NCBI GenBank assembly: GCA_027451425.1
Contig: DAIDJH010000071.1
Span: 1-8,256, forward strand
Origin: Bdellovibrionales bacterium
GTDB taxonomy: Bacteria > Bdellovibrionota > Bdellovibrionia > Bdellovibrionales > UBA1609
Length of the DNA stretch: 8,256 bases
Direction of reading: 5' to 3'
Shown here piece after piece: positions 7,428-8,256 of this stretch. Position 1 is the first letter of the stretch. Each line of letters begins with the position of its first letter. The position numbers were made by a program, and so were the translations under genes. Below the pieces are notes generated by a model that did no database searches, had not been told where the DNA came from, and was given only the letters and a program-made list of their open reading frames with translations.

Positions 7428-8256
7428 TTGGAGACGCTCGCAATCGGCGAAAATTTGGAGTCGTTGACCGAGGTTGGCAAACTTTATGCCGACCGATGTG
7501 ACTTCAAAACCGCCGAAATCTATTTCGCGCGCGCGGCCGAGGGCTATCTCGAAAAGAAAGATTTTGCCAATTACTTGCGCTGTATCAACCGACTTTTGCG
7601 TGGGTATGCAGAGATGGAAAATCACTCCGCTATCAATGCCATAAAAGAAAAACTGCAAGAATTGATGGTGAAGGAAAAAGTAAATCTTGATTCGCGCACG
7701 TATTATAGTCTTGGCCTCTGCGTTTCATACAAAGGCCAGCACAAGACCGCACTTGAATATCTCGAAAAAGCGTTAGCAGTTGCCCTGGCGGCGGATGACA
7801 AAGAGAGCATCTGCTATGCCGTGCATGGCATTTCGATTACTTACACGGCGCTAGGTCGATATGAAGACGCGCTTAAAGAAATTTATAATTTGCAGGTGTT
7901 TTTTCAAATTTTGCCGCTCCCCGAGCTTCGCCTCTCGAGTCAAATTATGAACGGTCACATTCTGCGAGAGATGGCCAAATACGAGCATGCCCTTGAAATA
8001 TTTTGGAAGTGCTACGAAGAACTTCGTGAACAAAAAAACCTCTATGTTTTTATTTCTCTTTTGTACGCGATGGGGGTGACCTATCTCCAATCCGGCAATC
8101 ACGATTTGGCGCGCATGTATTTAATGCTCGCTAAAAGCAGCGCTGACCCTGAAAATCTTCGTTACTCCACCAAAATCATTGAAAAGCGGCTGGCTGAGAT
8201 TGGCGATGTGGCGCTTATGGACTATGACCTTGTCTTCGACTCGGTTAACAAGCAGA
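7428..8256 (+). CDS. TPR repeat protein of unknown function, 3' partial
   Basis: The frame is open from TTG 7428 to the right edge (276 residues, no stop), so the C-terminus is missing. Nearly the whole visible part is helical repeats with TPR spacing: about 15-47 (ADRCDFKTAEIYFARAAEGY), 49-80, 91-122 (YYSLGLCVSYKGQHKTALEY), 129-161 (ALGRYEDALKEI), 171-202 and 209-240, with the small and aromatic residues typical of TPR helices. TPR arrays bind other proteins. There is no signal peptide or membrane segment, so it is probably cytoplasmic. The last visible stretch, DYDLVFDSVNKQ, leaves the repeats and starts another segment; in TPR regulators of this kind a DNA-binding domain may follow, but that is a guess. 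Its position 66 bases after lon, same strand, suggests co-transcription. Start uncertainty: an ATG at 7384 is in another frame and would join this frame only if the G run at 7416-7420 were one base longer. Confidence 0.8.
   Translation, partial: METLAIGENLESLTEVGKLYADRCDFKTAEIYFARAAEGYLEKKDFANYLRCINRLLRGYAEMENHSAINAIKEKLQELMVKEKVNLDSRTYYSLGLCVSYKGQHKTALEYLEKALAVALAADDKESICYAVHGISITYTALGRYEDALKEIYNLQVFFQILPLPELRLSSQIMNGHILREMAKYEHALEIFWKCYEELREQKNLYVFISLLYAMGVTYLQSGNHDLARMYLMLAKSSADPENLRYSTKIIEKRLAEIGDVALMDYDLVFDSVNKQ

Noticed and set aside
7384..7467. 27-codon ATG frame overlapping the TPR gene start as a leader peptide
   Set aside because: There is no ribosome binding site before the ATG and it overlaps the TPR start; kept only as part of the possible frame-change observation.

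Overview
The window looks like an ordinary chromosomal segment from a Gram-negative bacterium of the former Deltaproteobacteria, with Bdellovibrionota as the best guess. The reasons are the clpP-clpX-lon order, a sigma-54 activator whose N-terminal remnant resembles a PocR domain, a TPR-rich protein directly after lon, and a GC content near half by eye. This placement is an inference from gene content and protein style, not from a marker-gene comparison. There are no RNA genes, insertion sequences, CRISPR arrays or prophage genes, and every gap between genes is shorter than 130 bases.

Layout: (1) 1-1214, plus strand, the 3' part of a sigma-54-dependent transcription activator whose start lies off the left edge. 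(2) 1215-1269, a convergent gap with two stem-loops. (3) 1270-2814, minus strand, pepA, a complete leucyl aminopeptidase. (4) 2815-2938, a divergent promoter region serving pepA leftward and clpP rightward. (5) 2939-7361, plus strand, a tight clpP-clpX-lon cluster. (6) 7428 to the right edge, plus strand, a TPR protein that appears to start at TTG and is cut off at its 3' end.

The central theme is cytoplasmic protein turnover. ClpX unfolds substrates and feeds them to the ClpP chamber, Lon degrades misfolded and regulatory proteins, and PepA trims the resulting peptides to amino acids. The most interesting signals concern control and coupling. A perfect 8-bp hairpin between clpX and lon buries the lon ribosome binding site and begins three bases after the clpX stop codon, which suggests translational coupling or a thermosensor. 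The ClpX loop that normally carries IGF for docking to ClpP reads LGI. The TPR gene has an unusual start next to a run of five G residues, with two competing stems around its ribosome binding site. I see no clear evidence of a wholly new system; these are local features worth testing.
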